64,000 bases of DNA, from contig NZ_LN831790.1 in assembly GCF_001013905.1 (NCBI RefSeq), forward strand, positions 248,001 to 312,000, read 5' to 3'. The translations under genes were made by a program, and so were the position numbers. Positions 44,557-52,909 of this stretch are shown here, piece after piece (position 1 is the stretch's first letter; every line of letters begins with the position of its first letter). The stretch comes from Streptomyces leeuwenhoekii. GTDB taxonomy: Bacteria > Actinomycetota > Actinomycetes > Streptomycetales > Streptomycetaceae. The notes under the pieces are model-generated. The model did not search any database. It saw only the letters and a program-made list of their open reading frames with translations, and was not told where the DNA came from.

Positions 44557-45230
44557 GGCCCCGCCCCGGCATCGACATACCCGACCACCGCGGCCGCACC
44601 GGTCTCGACCAGGCCGGACGCGATCTCGACCGCAACCCCGGCGTCGTGATCCGCGACGTCGAGCTCACCTCTTGGGGCTGGCACGTCCTGCGGCGCACCA
44701 CCTTCGACTACCGCCGCCGCGACGGACGCTGGGAGACCCAGCAGCGCGAGACCTACGACCGCGGCAACGGCGCCGTCGTCCTGCCTTACGACACCGGTCG
44801 CGGCAGCGTCCTGCTCACCCGCCAGTTCCGCTACCCGGCCTACGTCAACGACCACCCCGACGGCATGCTCGTCGAAGCGGCCGCGGGGCTGCTCGACGCG
44901 GACGACGCTGCCGCCGCCGTCCGGCGTGAGGCCGCCGAGGAACTCGGCGTCACCCTCGGCCCCCTCACCCACGTCCTCGACGCCTACATGAGCCCCGGCT
45001 CCGTCACGGAACGCCTCCACTTCTTCGCAGCCCCCTACACCCCGGCCGACCGGACCGGAACCGGGGGCGGAGTCGAGGACGAAGGCGAGGACATCGAGGT
45101 CCTCGAACTGCCCTTCACCGAGGCCCTCGCCATGACCCTCGACGGACGCATCGCCGACGGCAAGACCATCATGCTCCTGCAATGGGCGGCCCTGCACGGG
45201 CCCTTCGCCCCGGCGGCGGGCACCGGCTGA
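44553..45230 (+). CDS. NUDIX hydrolase, GDP-mannose pyrophosphatase (NudK)-like
   Basis: The 225-residue enzyme probably hydrolyses a nucleoside diphosphate sugar such as GDP-mannose or ADP-ribose. It has the NudK/AdpP-type layout: QQRETYDRGNGAVVLPYD, LLTRQFRYPAYVNDHPDG and a Nudix box around GLLDADDAAAAVRREAAEEL at about 106-125, with the REAAEE metal-binding part intact. The GTG at 44553 overlaps the DUF4406-like gene. The DeoR repressor next door suggests control by a phosphosugar, consistent with NDP-sugar turnover. Confidence 0.85.
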   Translation: MRPRPGIDIPDHRGRTGLDQAGRDLDRNPGVVIRDVELTSWGWHVLRRTTFDYRRRDGRWETQQRETYDRGNGAVVLPYDTGRGSVLLTRQFRYPAYVNDHPDGMLVEAAAGLLDADDAAAAVRREAAEELGVTLGPLTHVLDAYMSPGSVTERLHFFAAPYTPADRTGTGGGVEDEGEDIEVLELPFTEALAMTLDGRIADGKTIMLLQWAALHGPFAPAAGTG

Positions 45231-45544
45231 CACCGCCGCCCGGGGCGGGCGGCGGGCGGGCGCCGTGTTCCCGGCAGGGGGCACGGGGCGCCGTGCCGCG
45301 CCGCTTCCTGATCCGCACCGGCCTGCTGCTCTCCCCCGCCGGGCACGGTCCGCTTCGCGCACGGCGCGTTCCAGGACCGCCTGGGGGAAACGGGCGGCCG
45401 CGGAAGCCGGCGACTTCGGACTGCCGGCGACGGCGTGCCTGGAACACGCCACGGAGTCCGGCCCGGCGGTGCGGCGGCGCGGCAAGGAGGGCGGCGGCGA
45501 TGTCGCCGTCGCCCCGCGAGACGGAAGCGCGCCGCGGGACGGTC
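45231..45544. other. 314-bp gap after the NudK-like gene
   Basis: No gene was identified. A minus-strand frame here may be read-through from the damaged esterase gene next to it. GC-rich inverted sequence near 45235-45300 could terminate the NudK operon, but no perfect stem was found. Confidence 0.4.
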
Positions 45545-46584
45545 TCACGCGGCGCCGGGTCGCCTCGGGGGCGCGGGCGGCCGTGCAGGGCGGTCAGCAG
45601 CATCGGCAGTGCGTGCCGCAGCGCGGTATCCGTAGGTCCCGGTGTGGGTGCCGGGGTAGATGTGTGTGGTGACCGGCGCGTTCAAGGACTTGAGCCGGGC
45701 GCTGAGCATCCGGGTCTCTTCCGCGCAGACGGCTTCGGTGACGGAGACCATGTCGTCGTCGGCGAGCGCGACCCATTTCTCGGTGCCCGGGATGCGCGGA
45801 TCGGGCCCCTCTCCGTCGAGAGGTCCGGGAGTCCCGTCTCCGGAGGCGAGGTAGACGGGCGTGCGGCGCAGGCCCTCGGCGTGGTGGAACGGGTCCCAGT
45901 CCAGCCATACCTCCCACTGCTCCCACGGGTCCCCGAAGACGGCGTAGCCGTCCACTCCCAGGAATTTCGCGCCGGACAGCCACATCTCGGGGTGCCGGAT
46001 CGGATGCACCGGGTCCCCGAAGGCGGCCACCGCGCCGAACAGACCGGGGATCCGGGCGGTGAAGCCCAGGGCACCGAAGCCGCCCTGGGGCTCGCCGGCC
46101 GCCGCCCTGCGCGTACCGGCGCCGTAGTCCCGCTCCACCAGGGGCACGACCTCGCGCAGGAAGTACGTGCGCACCCTGGGCGGGCCTTGCCTGCCGTGGT
46201 TCCACCAGTCGGTCCAGAAACCGAACAGCGGCATGCCGGGCATGACGACCAGGACGTCGAGCAGCTCGGCCAGCTCCTGCACACGGAACATCGTCGTCCA
46301 TGTGGTGTGGTCGCCGTCGCCGCCCGCCAGCAGGTAGCGGTGCGCCAGCGGTCACCGGGTTCGCGTCGCTCCCACCCGCGGGGGGGGTGAGCAGGGCCAC
46401 GCGGCCGGGACCGCCCAGGGCCGGGGGAATCGAGGGTCAGCTCGATGAGCCGCTCGTCCACCCGCCGCTCCGCGAGGACCCGGACGGCGGCCCTGGCGGG
46501 GGCCGCCCCCAGAAGTGATGTCCCGCCGGCGCTCAGCAGGGCCGCACCGGTGAGCATCGTGCGGCGTGCGTACGTATCGGGCAT
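45545..46584 (-). pseudogene. Secreted alpha/beta-hydrolase esterase, multiply frameshifted
   Basis: The ATG at 46584 starts a twin-arginine-like signal (YARRTMLTGAALLSAGG) and ERLIELTLDSP, then the frame changes near 46425 (run of C/G), 46384 (run of eight G), about 46345, and again near 45625. Pieced together they give an esterase of the antigen-85/esterase D type: RYLLAGGDGDHTTW, LLDVLVVMPGMPLFGFWTDW, HIYPGTHTGTYGY. The usual nucleophile motif GxSxGG reads GEPQGGFGA, so the catalytic serine is missing. Two of the breaks are in homopolymers, so assembly error is possible, but the lost serine favours decay. Confidence 0.7.
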
Positions 46585-46739
46585 ACATGTCCTTCGGCCG
46601 CGGGCCGCCACGCCTTGAGGCGCACGTCCGCGGACCCGGCTTCGCCCAGGCGGCTCCAGCGATGCGTCTGTTCGGGACCGGCCCGGCAGGCGGGGCCCCA
46701 ACCGTCGCCGCCGCCCTGCGCGACATGACTCGGCACCGG

Positions 46740-46912
46740 GGCCTGGGCCTCCACCAGGACTGCCGCCTCTTCCTCGCTCTGCGCCGAGGGCGGGGATCCG
46801 GCGAGCGGCCTGCGGGCGGTCTCCCTCATGCAGACCACCGCGACGACGCCGACCAGGGCTGCGGCCATCGCGCAGTAGGCCGGCAACATGCCGGAACCGG
46901 CGGACGAACGAG
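46740..46912 (-). pseudogene. C-terminal fragment of an MHS-type MFS transporter
   Basis: The minus strand encodes GMLPAYCAMAAALVGVVAVV followed by CMRETARRPLAGSPPS, which is the usual last helix and tail of MHS-family (metabolite:H+ symporter) transporters. Nothing upstream continues the protein; a run of eight G at 46915 precedes it. It is a remnant between the esterase pseudogene and an unrelated MFS gene. Confidence 0.55.
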
Positions 46913-46958
46913 CGGGGGGGGATCCGGGGGCGGGCGGGGTCCGGCCGGGCGGGAAGGC

Positions 46959-48185
46959 TCAGGTGTCCGGCTGTCCGTCGCGCAGTTCGGGGGTGACGGT
47001 GGCGACATACGCCACGGCGAGCAGGCACAGCACTCCGCCCGTCACCAGGGCGGTGGCGCCGGATGTCCAGCCGGCGACGAGGCCCCCGCGCAGGCCGCCC
47101 AGGTGCGGCCCCGCCTGGCCGACGACCAGCTCGGCGGCTGTCACCCGGCCCAGCAGGGCGTCCGGCGTGCGGGTCTGGACGATCGTGGTGCGGGAGAGGA
47201 CGGCGGCCGCGTCCGCCGCCCCGGCCAGCGCCAGCATCCCCAGGCCCGCCCAGGCGCTGGTCGTCAGCCCGAACAGGGCGAGGGCCGCGCCCCAGGCGGC
47301 GGAGGAGCACAGCATCACCGGGCCGGGGCGGCCCAGGCGGGTGACCGGTCCGGACAACGCGGTCGCGACGACTCCGCCCAGCGCCAGTGCCGACAGGAAC
47401 AGGCCGAGGGTGCGCGGGTCACCGCCGAAGCGTTCCTCGTTGACCAGCGGGAAGAGGCTCGTCGGCATGGCCAGGACGGTGGCGGCCAGGTCGGTGGCCA
47501 GCGCGCCGCGGACCACCCGGTGCCCGCCGAGGAAGCGCAGCCCGTCCAGGATGCCGTGCAGGCCGGGGCGGGACTTCTCGCCCTCGGGCGGCAGCGCAGG
47601 CAGGCCGAAGGCGCCGTAGAAGGACAGACCGAAGCTGAGGGCGTCCAGGAGGTAGCAGACACCGATGCCCCACCAGCCGAGGACGACACCGGCGACGGCC
47701 GGGCCGAGCAGCATCATCGCCTGGCCGGACACCGCGTTGAGGGCGAGACCGGCCGCGACCTGGTCCTTGGGCAGCAGCCGCGGCACGAACACCCCCGCCG
47801 CCGGGGCGCCGGCCGCCGCGAACGACGCCTGCACCGCGACCAGCAACAGCACCACGACGACCGGCACATGGCCGGTGAACGCCTGTGCGGCAAGGAGCAG
47901 CGAGCAGGCGGCCTGGCCGATGGTGGTCGCCAGGTATACGCGGCGCCGGTCAGCCCGGTCGACCCAGGCACCGGCCGACAGGCCGACGACGACCATGGGG
48001 AGCGCCTGCGCCAGGCCGACCGCCCCGCTCCATCCGGCGCTGTGGGTCATGTCCCACACCTGGTACATGACGGTGACCATGGTCATGAACCCGCCGAGCG
48101 TGGACACGGTGCGTCCGATCAGCAGCCGCCGGAAGGCGAGGGAACCGAGAGGGCGGACGTCCAGCAGGGAACGGGACGGGCTCAC
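46959..48185 (-). CDS. MFS transporter (macrolide-efflux / EntS-like)
   Basis: The 408-residue, twelve-helix protein has the features of the MFS_3/EntS group: FRRLLIGRTVSTLGGFMTMVTVMYQVWDMT at the start (described in two parts as a basic turn and helix 1), GAWVDRADRRRVYL between helices 2 and 3, and PALGLALNAVSGQAMMLLGPA-like helix 5. Such proteins export macrolides, siderophores or other metabolites. The GTG at 48185 has weak ribosome-binding potential. It stands alone; substrate unknown. Confidence 0.85.
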   Translation of the reverse strand: MSPSRSLLDVRPLGSLAFRRLLIGRTVSTLGGFMTMVTVMYQVWDMTHSAGWSGAVGLAQALPMVVVGLSAGAWVDRADRRRVYLATTIGQAACSLLLAAQAFTGHVPVVVVLLLVAVQASFAAAGAPAAGVFVPRLLPKDQVAAGLALNAVSGQAMMLLGPAVAGVVLGWWGIGVCYLLDALSFGLSFYGAFGLPALPPEGEKSRPGLHGILDGLRFLGGHRVVRGALATDLAATVLAMPTSLFPLVNEERFGGDPRTLGLFLSALALGGVVATALSGPVTRLGRPGPVMLCSSAAWGAALALFGLTTSAWAGLGMLALAGAADAAAVLSRTTIVQTRTPDALLGRVTAAELVVGQAGPHLGGLRGGLVAGWTSGATALVTGGVLCLLAVAYVATVTPELRDGQPDT

Positions 48186-48508
48186 GACGGCATGACGGCG
48201 GCGAGCACCGGATAGTTTCTCACGGCGTGGAACGCTAACCCGGCGTCCGGCCGCCCGTCCATCAGATATGACGGGTTCGCCGACCGGGGGCGCCGACGGC
48301 GGGAGCACGGACCGGCGGGCGCGATGACGGCGCGACAGGCCCGTGGTACCGGGGCCGGGAGAGCGCGGATTCGCGCCAGGCGGGTGTGCGCACGAGGGCA
48401 CCGGACCGGGCCCGCGAGAATTGCGATTGAAAAGGGACGTTTGTTCGGGCTCGGACGGTATAGACGGTGAGCTGACACAACCGTTGGACGACGAGACGGA
48501 GACGCACC
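48186..48508. other. 323-bp divergent spacer between MFS and GlsB/YeaQ genes
   Basis: It contains the SigB-like promoter at 48439-48462 near its right end. No gene was found; GC falls slightly near 48420-48470. Confidence 0.5.
48439..48462 (+). promoter_or_regulatory. SigB-type stress promoter
   Basis: GTTT (48439-48442), 14 bases, then GGTATA (48457-48462) agrees with the Streptomyces SigB-family consensus (GNNT, 14-16 bases, GGGTAY). It lies 46 bases before the start of a stress-type membrane protein gene, giving a leader of about 40 bases. Confidence 0.6.
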
Positions 48509-48796
48509 ATGGGCATCATCGCCTGGATCATCATCGGCCTGCTCGCCGGTGCCATCGCCAAGGCCCTCATGCCGGGCAAGGACCCCGGCGGCATCATCGT
48601 CACCATGCTCATCGGCATCGCCGGCGGTCTGCTCGGCGGCTGGCTCGGCAAGGTGATCTTCGGCGTCGACTCCGTGGACGGGTTCTTCGAACTGTCCACC
48701 TGGATCGCCGCCATCGTCGGCTCCCTCATCCTGCTCGCCCTCTACCGCCTCATCGCCGGCAACCGGCACACGCGCCACTCGCACCGGCACGCGTAA
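48509..48796 (+). CDS. GlsB/YeaQ/YmgE-family stress membrane protein
   Basis: The 95-residue product has three glycine-rich transmembrane helices: IIAWIIIGLLAGAIAKALMPG, then a central GGIIVTMLIGIAGGLLGGWLG and a third near 65-82 (described by position), followed by a His-rich tail. This is the transglycosylase-associated/GlsB family, strongly linked to general stress responses. The upstream SigB-like promoter supports that role. The biochemical function is unknown. Confidence 0.9.
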   Translation: MGIIAWIIIGLLAGAIAKALMPGKDPGGIIVTMLIGIAGGLLGGWLGKVIFGVDSVDGFFELSTWIAAIVGSLILLALYRLIAGNRHTRHSHRHA

Positions 48797-48971
48797 CCCG
48801 TCGGCGCCGTGCGCGTCCGGACGCCTCTGAACGGCTCCCGCCCTGTGTCGCAGGGGGGAGCCGTCGGCGTTCCGGGCCACACGCCTCCCATCGGCTCGGG
48901 TACCGGTGGCCGGTACCCGCATGGAAGAAGTCCGAGCGGGCACGTGGTCTCCCTGGGATTCGGAGGACATC

Positions 48972-49520
48972 ATGACCATGACGGAGCAGCCGGCCGAGCT
49001 GACGAAGGAAGACACCGACTGCTGCACGCGGCACCACGACGACAGCGGGGAGACGGCGCGTGAGCGGGTCAACCGCCGCTGGAACGAGGTCCTGCAGGAG
49101 ACGCGGGTCGCCCAGACGGGTGTGCAGATTCTCTTCGGGTTCCTGCTCAGCGTGGCCTTCACCCCGCTGTTCCGGGAGTTGGAGACCTTCGACCGTGTCG
49201 TCTACGTCACCACCGTGGTGCTCGGCGCGGCAGCCACGGGCTCGCTCATAGCGCCCGTCTCCCTCCACCGCTTCCTGTCCGGTCAGCGCATGAAGGACGA
49301 GGTGGTGGAGACCGCGTGCCGCCTGATGATGTGCGGCATGGTCCTCCTCGCGCTGACCATCGGGTGCACGCTCCTGCTCATCCTGCGCGTGGTGATCCCC
49401 GGCGTCCTCGCCGAAGTGCTCGTCGGCGGGGTCATGTTGTGGTTCGGCTTCTGCTGGTACCTGCTGCCGCTGTGGCTGCGGCACCGTGCGGCGCGGCGCG
49501 CCCGCGCCGAGGAGGCGTAG
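48972..49520 (+). CDS. DUF6328 membrane protein
   Basis: The 182-residue protein has a hydrophilic N-terminus with a CC...HH segment (residues about 13-19), the family-defining RVNRRWNEVLQETRVAQTGVQ stretch (one residue longer than quoted motifs usually given), and four transmembrane helices. This matches the actinobacterial DUF6328 family. The ATG at 48972 follows CGGAGGAC. It is 175 bp after the GlsB-like gene on the same strand and may belong to the same stress regulon. Function unknown. Confidence 0.8.
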   Translation: MTMTEQPAELTKEDTDCCTRHHDDSGETARERVNRRWNEVLQETRVAQTGVQILFGFLLSVAFTPLFRELETFDRVVYVTTVVLGAAATGSLIAPVSLHRFLSGQRMKDEVVETACRLMMCGMVLLALTIGCTLLLILRVVIPGVLAEVLVGGVMLWFGFCWYLLPLWLRHRAARRARAEEA

Positions 49521-49568
49521 GACGTCCCGTCACAGCCCCCGGGCCGCCAGCCGCGGTCGCGGCCGGGT

Positions 49569-50504
49569 TCAGCGCGGCAGCACCCAGTCGGGCGTCCAGG
49601 TGCCGGCGGTGTCGCGGCCGGCCGCCATGGCGGCGAGGTGGGCGCGGAGGGTGGCCAGCGCGGGGTGGGGGTTGTCGCGGTGCCAGAGGAGCGAGTGCGG
49701 GTAGACGGGCGTCGGGTCGGTCACCGGGATGCGGCGCAGGCCGTGGCCGGCGGGCCAGACCAGGCGGGTCCGCCCGCCCATGAAGGTGGCCAGGGACGGG
49801 GTGTCGGCGACGGTGTCGAGGAGGGCGTCGGAGCCGAAGTTGGGGCCGGTCGCCTCGATGGTGAGGCCGAACTCGGCGACGAGGTCGTCGTAGTAGGCGG
49901 CCCACTCGGTACCGGGGACGATGCCGGGCATCCAGATCCGGTGCCCGGCGAGCTGAGCCATGGTCACCGACCGGGCGCCCGCCAGCGCGTGGGCGGGGCC
50001 GGTGAGGAGCTGGAGCGGCTCGTCGAGCACCCGGACGGACTCGATGTCCTGCGGGAGGGGCCGGCCGGGTGCGGCGACGGCGCGGAAGGAGGCGTCGATC
50101 GCACCGGAGCGGACGGCGGCGACGGCCGTCTCGATGTCGAACAGCATCACCACGTCGAGGTCGATCTCGGGGTTGGCGCGGTGGAAGGCGCGCATCAGGC
50201 CCGTCGCCGCGCCGCGCGAGGCGATCACGTCGACGCGCAGCGGACGGCGGCCGGGGCGCACGGAGGCGACGGCCCGCTCGGAGACGCGCAGCAGCTCGCG
50301 CGCGTGGGGCAGGAACGCCTGCCCGTCGATGGTGAGCTCGGCGCCGCGCGCGGTGCGGGTGAACAGCCGCACGCCGAGGGTGCGCTCCAGTGCGGCGATG
50401 CGCTTGGAGACGGCCTGCTGGGTGACCGCGAGCTCGGCGGCGGCCTCCTGGAACTGTCCCGTGTCGGCGGCGGCGACGAAGGTCCGGACGGTGTCGAGGT
50501 CCAT
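49569..50504 (-). CDS. LysR-family transcriptional regulator
   Basis: A 311-residue regulator with a winged helix-turn-helix at 1-60 (MDLDTVRTFVAAADTGQFQE, then VTQQAVSKRIAALE) and an effector domain to about 300. The ATG at 50504 is the family-standard start. It points away from a 633-bp region that has a LysR-type spacer but only a short open frame, so its usual divergent target may have been lost. Confidence 0.92.
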   Translation of the reverse strand: MDLDTVRTFVAAADTGQFQEAAAELAVTQQAVSKRIAALERTLGVRLFTRTARGAELTIDGQAFLPHARELLRVSERAVASVRPGRRPLRVDVIASRGAATGLMRAFHRANPEIDLDVVMLFDIETAVAAVRSGAIDASFRAVAAPGRPLPQDIESVRVLDEPLQLLTGPAHALAGARSVTMAQLAGHRIWMPGIVPGTEWAAYYDDLVAEFGLTIEATGPNFGSDALLDTVADTPSLATFMGGRTRLVWPAGHGLRRIPVTDPTPVYPHSLLWHRDNPHPALATLRAHLAAMAAGRDTAGTWTPDWVLPR

Positions 50505-51137
50505 GCCGGTCCACCCTAGACCGGCCTTCATCCGCACCCGCGCCTGGATCGGCCCGGGTCCTGCAAGCACCCCGAAGCCCGCCCCTGCACGGCGGCCGCC
50601 CGGAGCCGGGCCGGCGTCTTCGCCCGGCACCCCACCCGTCACCGAAAAGCGTGAACACTTCGGCCGCCACTGTCCTCCCGTCGCTCATTCGAGCGTTCCG
50701 ATGACATTCGCCCGTCCACTGCTCACCGTTTTTCGCACACTGGGCCCATGTCCCCGGGCGCCTGGTACGACCACAACCCCTACGGCACGCGGCAGGTGAT
50801 CGGCACCGTAGGCGCGCTCATGCGGACCGACGGGCTGGACAGTGCCGTGCTCGAGCCGTGGCGGCGCCCGACTGCCGCCCGGCGGCGCCGGGCGGCCCGG
50901 TGGGGGCCCGTTGCGGAAGGCCGTCGCCGCTGCCGCCGCGTCACGTGAAGTCCTCGGCCGGACCGGCCCGCACGAGGGCCTGTCGCCGAGGGGCCGCCTG
51001 CGCTGTGTGCCCCGCCGCCGCCGTTTCCCGTCCTGCTGCGGCCTTGTGTCAGTGCCACGTCACTACGGCGTCAGTTTTCCCTGTCACCGTACCCTCGGCC
51101 GCCCGGTTCCCGGGCCCGGCAGGGAGGAGTACGGACG
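50505..51137. other. 633-bp gap upstream of the LysR gene
   Basis: A short A/T-richer promoter-like stretch lies near 50690-50745. The only suggestive frame starts at 50748 and is listed separately. No other gene was recognised up to the secreted protein at 51138. Confidence 0.45.
50748..50948 (+). pseudogene. Possible remnant of a LysR-controlled gene
   Basis: The frame opens MSPGAWYDHNPYGTRQVIGT and stays protein-like for about 37 residues, then turns into arginine-rich noise after LEPW. Its position, starting 243 bp upstream of the LysR gene in the opposite direction, is where a target gene would be. It may be the 5' end of a deleted gene. Family unknown. Confidence 0.3.
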
Positions 51138-51578
51138 ATGATCGACGGCTTCCGGCGGGTGGTGCGCCGCCTCGCGGCGTCGGTGACGGCGTCGGCTCTG
51201 GCATGCGGCGCGGCCGCCGTGGCACCGGCCGCCTCCGCCGCCGAAACCGCCGAGTGCCAAGTGCGGCCCGCCGAGCAGCACCGCGACTGGACCGGGATGG
51301 ACTTCACCGGTGATCTGTGGTGCGAGCTGCAGCCGGGCTTCGTCCGCATCCAGTCGCGTTCCACCAGCCCGGTGGTCGGCAGGATGCTGTACTCCCCCAG
51401 TTGGTTTGTGTGCTGGAAACGAGGCAGCGACTACCTCGGCAGCGATGTCTGGTACTACACCCAGGGCGATCAGGTGCTGACCAGGCCCGTCACCAAGGCA
51501 TGGGGCTACATGCCCGCCGTCGCCGTCAAGGCACCCGCCCCGGAGGCCACGGGCCTCGCCAAGTGCCCTTGGTCCTAG
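51138..51578 (+). CDS. Small secreted protein with WYYTQGDQV block (copy 1)
   Basis: The 146-residue precursor has a signal peptide (about 1-35, cleaved after ASA) and a mature domain with four or more cysteines. It shares with the protein at 51856 the segments SPSWFVC, DVWYYTQGDQV, KAWGYMPA and a final CPW. The shared blocks suggest an SH3-like extracellular fold; no known family is recognised. The ATG at 51138 follows GGGAGG. Its TAG stop lies in the CTAG at the edge of the repeated element that follows. Confidence 0.75.
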   Translation: MIDGFRRVVRRLAASVTASALACGAAAVAPAASAAETAECQVRPAEQHRDWTGMDFTGDLWCELQPGFVRIQSRSTSPVVGRMLYSPSWFVCWKRGSDYLGSDVWYYTQGDQVLTRPVTKAWGYMPAVAVKAPAPEATGLAKCPWS

Positions 51579-51776
51579 GGTCTTTCGTTTGGATCAGGCC
51601 GGATCAGGGAGCGAGGTCTGGTGCCGTGCATCGCAAGGCGGAGGAGGGCGCCATGGCGAAGCCAGGGCAACCGACGACAACGCGGCGGTGGGGGTCCCTC
51701 CCGCGCGAGCGAAGCCGAGCGTGGGGAAAGGGTGCCAGACCCCGCGAGCCCGGCATGATCCAAACGAGAGGCCCTA
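51575..51776 (+). repeat. Complete copy B of a MITE-like element
   Basis: This 200-bp segment is bounded by imperfect inverted repeats of about 23 bp (GGGTCTTTCGTTTGGATCAG at the left; its reverse complement with three changes at the right), each abutting CTAG. Inside, further inverted parts (GTCTGGTGCC near 51620, matching 51733-51742) allow a long hairpin. There is no transposase. A truncated copy in opposite orientation is at 15699-15825. The features fit a miniature inverted-repeat element that targets CTAG. Confidence 0.75.
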
Positions 51777-51855
51777 GGGGTGCCCGGCGCCCCGTCCGGG
51801 CGGTGTCCCCGCCCCGTTCCGCGCGGCGGCATCGACACGAGGAGAGGGTTCACAG

Positions 51856-52317
51856 ATGCACATCACGACACCGGGCGCCGGACGGCGCCGGCGAACCGCC
51901 CTCGCGGCGGCTGTCGGGGCGCTGCTGGCGGGCACGGTCCTCGCCTCGCCCGCCCGGGCCGCGGCGACGGCCACGACGTGCGGCATGCGTGAGGGGATCA
52001 CCATGCGCGACTCCGTGGGCAACGTCTTCGGCAGGGCTCTGTACTGCGACAACTTGCCGTCCGACGTCTATGCCAGGGCCGCGTTCGACGCACCCGTCAC
52101 GGGCTGGCTCGTGCTGTCACCCTCCTGGTTCACCTGCTACACCAACGGCCCGAAGGACACCCAGGGAAACACCGTCTGGTACTACACCCAAGGCGATCAG
52201 GTGGGCGAGATGCCCCGGATCAAGGCGTGGGGGACCGTCCCCGCCGAGGTGGTGCAGGTGCCCGCCGGTGCGGCCCATCCCTACCCGGCGGATCTGCCGC
52301 GGTGTCCGTGGTACTGA
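51856..52317 (+). CDS. Small secreted protein with WYYTQGDQV block (copy 2)
   Basis: The 153-residue precursor has a signal peptide (about 1-37, cleaved after ARA) and a mature part of about 115 residues with conserved cysteines. It is a paralogue of the protein at 51138: both have SPSWF(V/T)C, (D/T)VWYYTQGDQV, KAWG and a terminal CPW. The ATG at 51856 follows GAGAGGG. It starts about 80 bp after the repeated element and is followed within 15 bp by a peptidoglycan-binding protein gene, so it is likely a cell-wall-zone protein. Function unknown. Confidence 0.75.
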   Translation: MHITTPGAGRRRRTALAAAVGALLAGTVLASPARAAATATTCGMREGITMRDSVGNVFGRALYCDNLPSDVYARAAFDAPVTGWLVLSPSWFTCYTNGPKDTQGNTVWYYTQGDQVGEMPRIKAWGTVPAEVVQVPAGAAHPYPADLPRCPWY

Positions 52318-52332
52318 CCGAGGAGACCATCC

Positions 52333-52689
52333 ATGCGCATACGCTCCGCGTCCTGGGCCGCTGCCGCCGCCCTGCTTGCCGTCGCCGCCACGGGTGCCGC
52401 CCCGGGCGCCGCGGCCGCCCGGCCCCACGCGCCCTCCGTCACGGCCGCCGCCGAATGGCGGCTGTGCCTCTACCTGGGGGGCCATCCGACGCTGCAGAAG
52501 GGCAGCACGGGTGAGGCGGTGCGCCACCTCCAGTGCATCCTCAGCGAGGTCTACCGCTACCTCAACGTCTCGGTGAACGGCGTCTTCGAGGAGGTCACCG
52601 AAGCCTCCGTCAGACATCTGCAGCAGCAGTTCAGCCTGCCCGTCACCGGCATCGCCGACGCGGCCACCTGGCAGGCGCTGCACCCGTGA
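52333..52689 (+). CDS. Secreted peptidoglycan-binding domain protein
   Basis: The 118-residue precursor has a signal peptide (about 1-29) and one PG_binding_1 domain (about 50-117) with LQKGSTGEAVRHLQCILSEV and LQQQFSLPVTGIADAATWQA, the usual helical wall-binding repeat. No catalytic domain is attached. It starts 15 bp after the previous gene (ribosome site GAGGAG), so the two probably share a transcript. It may tether or sense cell-wall material. Confidence 0.85.
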   Translation: MRIRSASWAAAAALLAVAATGAAPGAAAARPHAPSVTAAAEWRLCLYLGGHPTLQKGSTGEAVRHLQCILSEVYRYLNVSVNGVFEEVTEASVRHLQQQFSLPVTGIADAATWQALHP

Positions 52690-52909
52690 CCGGACACCGC
52701 GCACGCGACGCGGCCCCTCCCGCCGCCCGGCGGTCCGGTCCCGGCCCCGCCCCGGCGCCGTGCCCTGGCCGGCCGGGGCGCCGGGCAGGGGCGCGCTCGC
52801 GCCACTGACCGCCGCGCGGTGGACCGCGGACCGGGTTCGCGGCCGCCTGCTTTCCCGCACACCACGTGTCGTGCGCCGTCCTGCCCGTAGGCATCCGAAG
52901 GAGCTGTTC

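Noticed and set aside
51589..51777. 62-codon frame inside the repeated element
   Set aside because: Not conserved in the truncated copy and without protein character; the element looks non-coding.
52690..52909. Possible small gene between the wall-binding protein and lectin
   Set aside because: Only short Arg/Pro/Ala-rich frames; likely promoter and leader of the lectin gene.
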